A stretch of 16,127 bases of DNA from Clostridia bacterium. Lineage in GTDB: Bacteria; Bacillota; Clostridia; TANB77; CAG-508. The notes beneath the pieces were generated by a model. The model was not told the origin of the DNA. It saw only the letters and a list, made by a program, of their open reading frames with translations, and searched no databases. The stretch covers positions 1 through 16,127 of the forward strand of contig JAAVXQ010000097.1 of the NCBI GenBank assembly GCA_022790685.1, in the 5' to 3' direction. The position numbers were made by a program, and so were the translations under genes. Shown in pieces: positions 13,526-16,127 of this stretch; position 1 is the stretch's first letter; the number at the start of each line of letters is the position of its first letter.

Positions 13526-14213
13526 ATGAAACTTGTGTTAATTGGAGGAGGTCAAATTCCAGGTTGGAATTTTGATACAAAGGATGATAACCAAGACTTA
13601 TATGAAACAGAAAAAATTGATAAAAAAATAGTAGAACTTTCAAATAAAAAATCTCCAAAATTATTATTTATAGGAACAGCAAAAAAGGATAATATTATTT
13701 ATTATAGAGCAATAGAAAAAGTTTATACAAAACTAGGCTGTACTGTAGATATGCTAGATACTATTAAAGAAGATATTTCAAAAGAATATTTAATAGATAA
13801 AGTTTTAAATGCTGATATAATCTATATTGGTGGTGGAAATACTAGATTTATGTTAAATTGCTGGGAAGAGATTCGGATTAAATGAGGTATTAAAATTAGC
13901 AATAAAAAAGGATATAGTTGTAGCGGGTTTTAGTGCAGGTGCATATGCTATGTGTAAATATTCATATGATTTAATAGAAGGATTAAATATATTAGATATT
14001 ATGCTTTGTGTACATTATGAGGAAAAAAATGAAGAAAAAAAGCAAATGTTTTTAGAGAATATAAAACAAAAAGATATTTTAGGAATAAGCTTAGATAATA
14101 GAGTTGCACTTGTAGTAAATGAAGATAGATATGAAATTGTTAAAGATGATGAAACTAAAGAACTATCAAAAATAGAACTTATAGATGGGGAAATTAAAAT
14201 TAAAAAAATTTAG
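13526..14213 (+). CDS. Peptidase S51-family (dipeptidase E-like), frame restored by +1 step at CGG 13874
   Basis: Serine peptidase related to PepE, which cleaves N-terminal Asp dipeptides, and to cyanophycinase. Frame zero runs 116 codons to an in-frame CGG (13874-13876) and stops three codons later; skipping the C gives WEEI-G-LNEVLK and 112 residues more, total 228, the normal family length. The Rossmann-like first half has IYIGGGNTRFML. The restored second half carries the nucleophile elbow GFSAGA (Ser136) and a candidate catalytic His163 in VHYEE, then LDNRVALVV. So the catalytic serine exists only if the +1 step happens. The RBS is weak (AAAAGAG). No second lesion is seen. Confidence 0.75.
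13874..13877 (+). other. Recoding site 4: in-frame CGG-A, +1 step to GGA
   Basis: Context ATT-CGG-A, codon 117 of the peptidase. Removing C13874 restores ATT-GGA-TTA and the frame that encodes the GFSAGA nucleophile elbow. The P-site codon ATT cannot re-pair with TTC through its first base. Confidence 0.65.
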
Positions 14214-14333
14214 AAAATCTTAAAAAAACATTCACAAATAATTCACAATAATTTAATGTTGTTTTAATAAATTATATATAGAATCATTTTATAAAATATA
14301 TAAATATTATAAAATTAAAGAAAGGGTGAGTTA

Positions 14334-15071
14334 ATGTCGAAAAGTGAAAATTTAATTTCGATGAATAATTTTTTAAGTAAACAAGAAATAATAAATATAA
14401 ATGATAAAAATTATAATAGAATAATGTTTTTATATAAATCAGCATTAAAAGAATTAGAAACAAAAATTGATATTTTAAAGGAAGAACTGCAAGAGTTTTA
14501 TGGTTATAGTCCAATGGAACATATAACTACTAGAATAAAAGAATCTGAAAGTATTATAAAAAAATTAGAAAAGAAAAATTATAGTTTAACATATGAGAAT
14601 ATGATTGAAAAATTAAATGATATAGCAGGAATGAGAATAATTTGTAATTTTAAAGATGATGTATATAAAGTAGCAGAATACATAGAAGGTTTTCAAGATG
14701 TTAGAGTTATAAATAAAAAAGATTATATTAAAAATCCCAAAAAAACAGGATATATGAGTTATCATTTAATAATAGAAGTTCCTGTAAATTTTGCAAAAGG
14801 GATAATGTATGTAAAAGTTGAAATACAAATAAGAACTATAGGAATGGATTTTTGGGCAAGTTTAGAACATAAATTAAGATATAAGAATAATTTTAAAATG
14901 TCAAAAAAAGAAGAAAAAAATTTGGTAAAGTATGCAAAAATTATAAATAATATAGATACTAGAATGTATGTATTATCAGAAAAACAGGAAAAATTAGAAG
15001 ATATAACTGCATTTCCAGTAACAGCTAAAGAAAAAGATGAAAATAATACAAATATGATGATAAAATTGTAA
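14334..15071 (+). CDS. relQ: Small alarmone synthetase (RelQ-type GTP pyrophosphokinase)
   Basis: Transfers pyrophosphate from ATP to GTP/GDP to make (p)ppGpp. 245 residues with only a synthetase domain, no HD hydrolase or TGS/ACT parts. Motifs: TTRIKESESIIKKL (65-78), DIAGMRIIC (96-104), KDYIKNPKKTGYMSYH (129-144) and EIQIRTIGMDFWASLEHKL (163-181), all typical of RelQ/YjbM-type SAS proteins. A long helical C-terminus may support oligomerisation. AAAGGGTGAG is a good RBS for ATG 14334. It is separated from the peptidase gene by 120 nt without an obvious terminator. Confidence 0.92.
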   Translation: MSKSENLISMNNFLSKQEIININDKNYNRIMFLYKSALKELETKIDILKEELQEFYGYSPMEHITTRIKESESIIKKLEKKNYSLTYENMIEKLNDIAGMRIICNFKDDVYKVAEYIEGFQDVRVINKKDYIKNPKKTGYMSYHLIIEVPVNFAKGIMYVKVEIQIRTIGMDFWASLEHKLRYKNNFKMSKKEEKNLVKYAKIINNIDTRMYVLSEKQEKLEDITAFPVTAKEKDENNTNMMIKL

Positions 15072-15136
15072 AAGCTAAGAACAGCTTTTCCCACTAAATA
15101 TGTCAAGAAGTTAAAAAATAACTGCTTGGCATATTT
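15070..15136 (+). terminator. Two hairpins, probable terminator after relQ
   Basis: AAAAGCT (15070-15076) pairs with AGCTTTT (15083-15089). A second, longer stem pairs AAATATGTCAAGAAGTTA (15096-15113) with TAACTGCTTGGCATATTT (15119-15136) with one wobble and one mismatch. The tract after it is only T-rich (GTTATTTTATTT), so termination may be partial. Confidence 0.6.
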
Positions 15137-15181
15137 GTTATTTTATTTCTAAATAAAATAATCTATAGATAATTATAATTA

Positions 15182-15210
15182 TTGAAAATAAAACAATTTT
15201 TAGATATAAT
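15182..15210 (+). promoter_or_regulatory. Sigma-A promoter of the rdgB-like gene
   Basis: TTGAAA 15182-15187 and a perfect TATAAT 15205-15210, spacer 17 nt, leader about 32 nt. Confidence 0.75.
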
Positions 15211-15247
15211 TTAAAAAATACACACGAAAAATGGAGATAATAATGAG

Positions 15248-15814
15248 ATGAAAGAAATAGTATTTGTTACACACAATACGGGAAAAATCGCATCAGCACA
15301 AAGATATTTAAAGAAAGTAAATTTGATACCTTACAAATATGAACTAAATGAACCAAGAGTAGAAGATATTACAGAAATAGCAACAGCTAAAGTTAAAGAA
15401 GCATATGATATAGTAAAAAAGCCATGTATAGCACAAGATACAGGTTTTTATATTGAAAGCTTAAAGGGATTTCCAAAAACTTATGTGAATTTTGCATTAG
15501 AGACTATTGGATTAGACGGAATATTAAAATTAATGGAAAATAAAGAAAATAGAAAATGTAGCTTTAAAGAATGTTTAGCATATTATGATGGAAAAGAAAT
15601 TAAATATTTTTATGGAATACATGAAGGAACTATTTCTGAAAAAATTGCAGGTAAAGAAAGAAGTAGAAAGTGGTCTGACTTGTGGTATATTTTTAAACTT
15701 AAAAATTTTGAGATGACTTTAGCAGAAATTGATGATGAAGAAAGGGATAAAATTTTAGAGACAGATGGATCTATTTCAGCAATAAAATTATTTGCAGAGT
15801 GGTATGAAAAATAG
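15248..15814 (+). CDS. rdgB: RdgB/HAM1-family non-canonical purine NTP pyrophosphatase
   Basis: Expected to hydrolyse ITP, dITP and XTP to monophosphates. 188 residues, family length about 190-200. Motifs: THNTGK (8-13) for triphosphate binding, a PRVEDITEIATAKVKEAY acidic helix, and AQDTGFYIESLKGFP (62-76) with the metal/catalytic Asp64, all as in HAM1/RdgB. The C-terminal half is more divergent than usual (no clear S-HR motif; SRKWSDLWYIF stands in its place), so substrate preference may differ. It has its own promoter. CGG appears here out of frame in ACG-GGA and GAC-GGA without harm. Confidence 0.82.
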   Translation: MKEIVFVTHNTGKIASAQRYLKKVNLIPYKYELNEPRVEDITEIATAKVKEAYDIVKKPCIAQDTGFYIESLKGFPKTYVNFALETIGLDGILKLMENKENRKCSFKECLAYYDGKEIKYFYGIHEGTISEKIAGKERSRKWSDLWYIFKLKNFEMTLAEIDDEERDKILETDGSISAIKLFAEWYEK

Positions 15815-15869
15815 AGATAAAGTATATATACATAGTTTGTATAAAAAAATAATATAAGGAGAAGGTAAA

Positions 15870-16127
15870 ATGATAGATATAAATTTTGCTCAAAAATCAT
15901 TTAAAGAATATTTAAAAAATTTTGACATTAATAACGAAAAAATAGCATTGAAGATAAGACACACATATAATGTAATAGACTCTAGTAGATATATTGCAAA
16001 TGAGCTAAAATTAAATGAGGAAAATGCAAAACTTGCTGAATTAATTGCTCTTCTTCATGATATAGGAAGATTTGAACAATTAAAAAAATTTGATTCTTAT
16101 AATGATTTTGAAGAAATGGATCATGCA
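15870..16127 (+). CDS. HD-domain phosphohydrolase, 5' part only
   Basis: 86 codons from ATG 15870 run off the window. AAGGAGAAGG is the RBS. The metal-binding pattern of the HD superfamily is visible: His31, His63-Asp64 in ALLHDIGRFEQ, and an Asp84-His85 pair just before the edge. Members hydrolyse nucleotides or cyclic nucleotides; the substrate is unknown. It follows the RdgB-like gene by 55 nt and may share its transcript. Confidence 0.85.
   Translation, partial: MIDINFAQKSFKEYLKNFDINNEKIALKIRHTYNVIDSSRYIANELKLNEENAKLAELIALLHDIGRFEQLKKFDSYNDFEEMDHA

Noticed and set aside
3803..13877. Four independent pseudogenes or random sequencing errors
   Set aside because: All four lesions are the same base in the same place of the same codon, in genes with no second lesion, and out-of-frame CGG strings are never affected. 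It remains to be excluded formally with reads.
3803..13877. CGG reassigned to another amino acid in frame zero
   Set aside because: Frame zero stops within three codons after each of the four sites, so a simple sense reassignment does not rescue any product.

Overview
The window looks like the chromosome of a very AT-rich, strictly or mostly anaerobic Firmicute, probably an uncultured gut-type Clostridia. Arginine is almost always AGA. The markers are an L-lactate dehydrogenase, a minimal SufBC-type (SMS) Fe-S assembly pair, a ferredoxin-linked thioredoxin reductase, and sigma-A promoters close to TTGACA-N17-TATAAT. No phage, transposase, CRISPR, rRNA or tRNA gene is visible.

Layout. 2-133: tail of an unknown gene, ending at a bidirectional terminator. 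176-1177 (-): asd. 1422-3305: htpG, divergent from asd, with a perfect consensus promoter overlapped by a CIRCE-like dyad. 3500-4601: a HopA1-like hypothetical whose frame is broken at one CGG. 4666-5295: a membrane-anchored unknown. 5404-6360: ldh. 6560-9079: an operon of DtxR-fold regulator (frame broken at CGG), smsC, smsB (frame broken at CGG) and a MazG-like pyrophosphohydrolase, behind a perfect operator palindrome. 9221-9517: a GC-richer, probably acquired single gene with its own promoter and a bidirectional terminator. 9586-9834 (-): a small basic unknown. 10066-14213: a probable operon of DUF84/YjjX NTPase, an unknown, thioredoxin, FTR-like protein, HAD phosphatase, EamA transporter and a peptidase S51 (frame broken at CGG). 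14334-15071: a small alarmone synthetase. 15248-15814: RdgB/HAM1 NTPase. 15870-end: an HD-domain protein, cut by the window edge.

The main discovery candidate is a genetic-code peculiarity. Four otherwise intact genes are each broken by exactly one extra C directly before a GGA glycine codon. In each case this makes an in-frame CGG followed by A (CGGA). Removing the C restores a normal full-length family member every time. By eye, no native gene here uses CGG as an in-frame sense codon, while CGT, CGC and CGA are each used as arginine. The string CGG does occur out of frame about eleven times in native genes without any frame problem. A sequencing artefact cannot know the reading frame, so I infer that CGG is unassigned (or lacks a tRNA) in this lineage and that ribosomes take a +1 step there, reading CGGA as glycine. 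The only in-frame CGG used as arginine is in the GC-rich acquired gene. It is also CGGA there, and the same rule would give GGA followed at once by TAA, so the system would also truncate foreign genes.

Two of the four sites lie in the Fe-S operon. One is in the SmsB scaffold, which is expected to be essential. The other is in its putative regulator, a DtxR-fold protein that has lost the expected Cys/Glu/His metal ligands and gained a C-terminal Cys-X8-Cys-X2-Cys cluster, which suggests a switch to Fe-S sensing. Three nucleotide-pool house-cleaning enzymes (MazG-like, YjjX-like, RdgB-like) and an alarmone synthetase share the neighbourhood.
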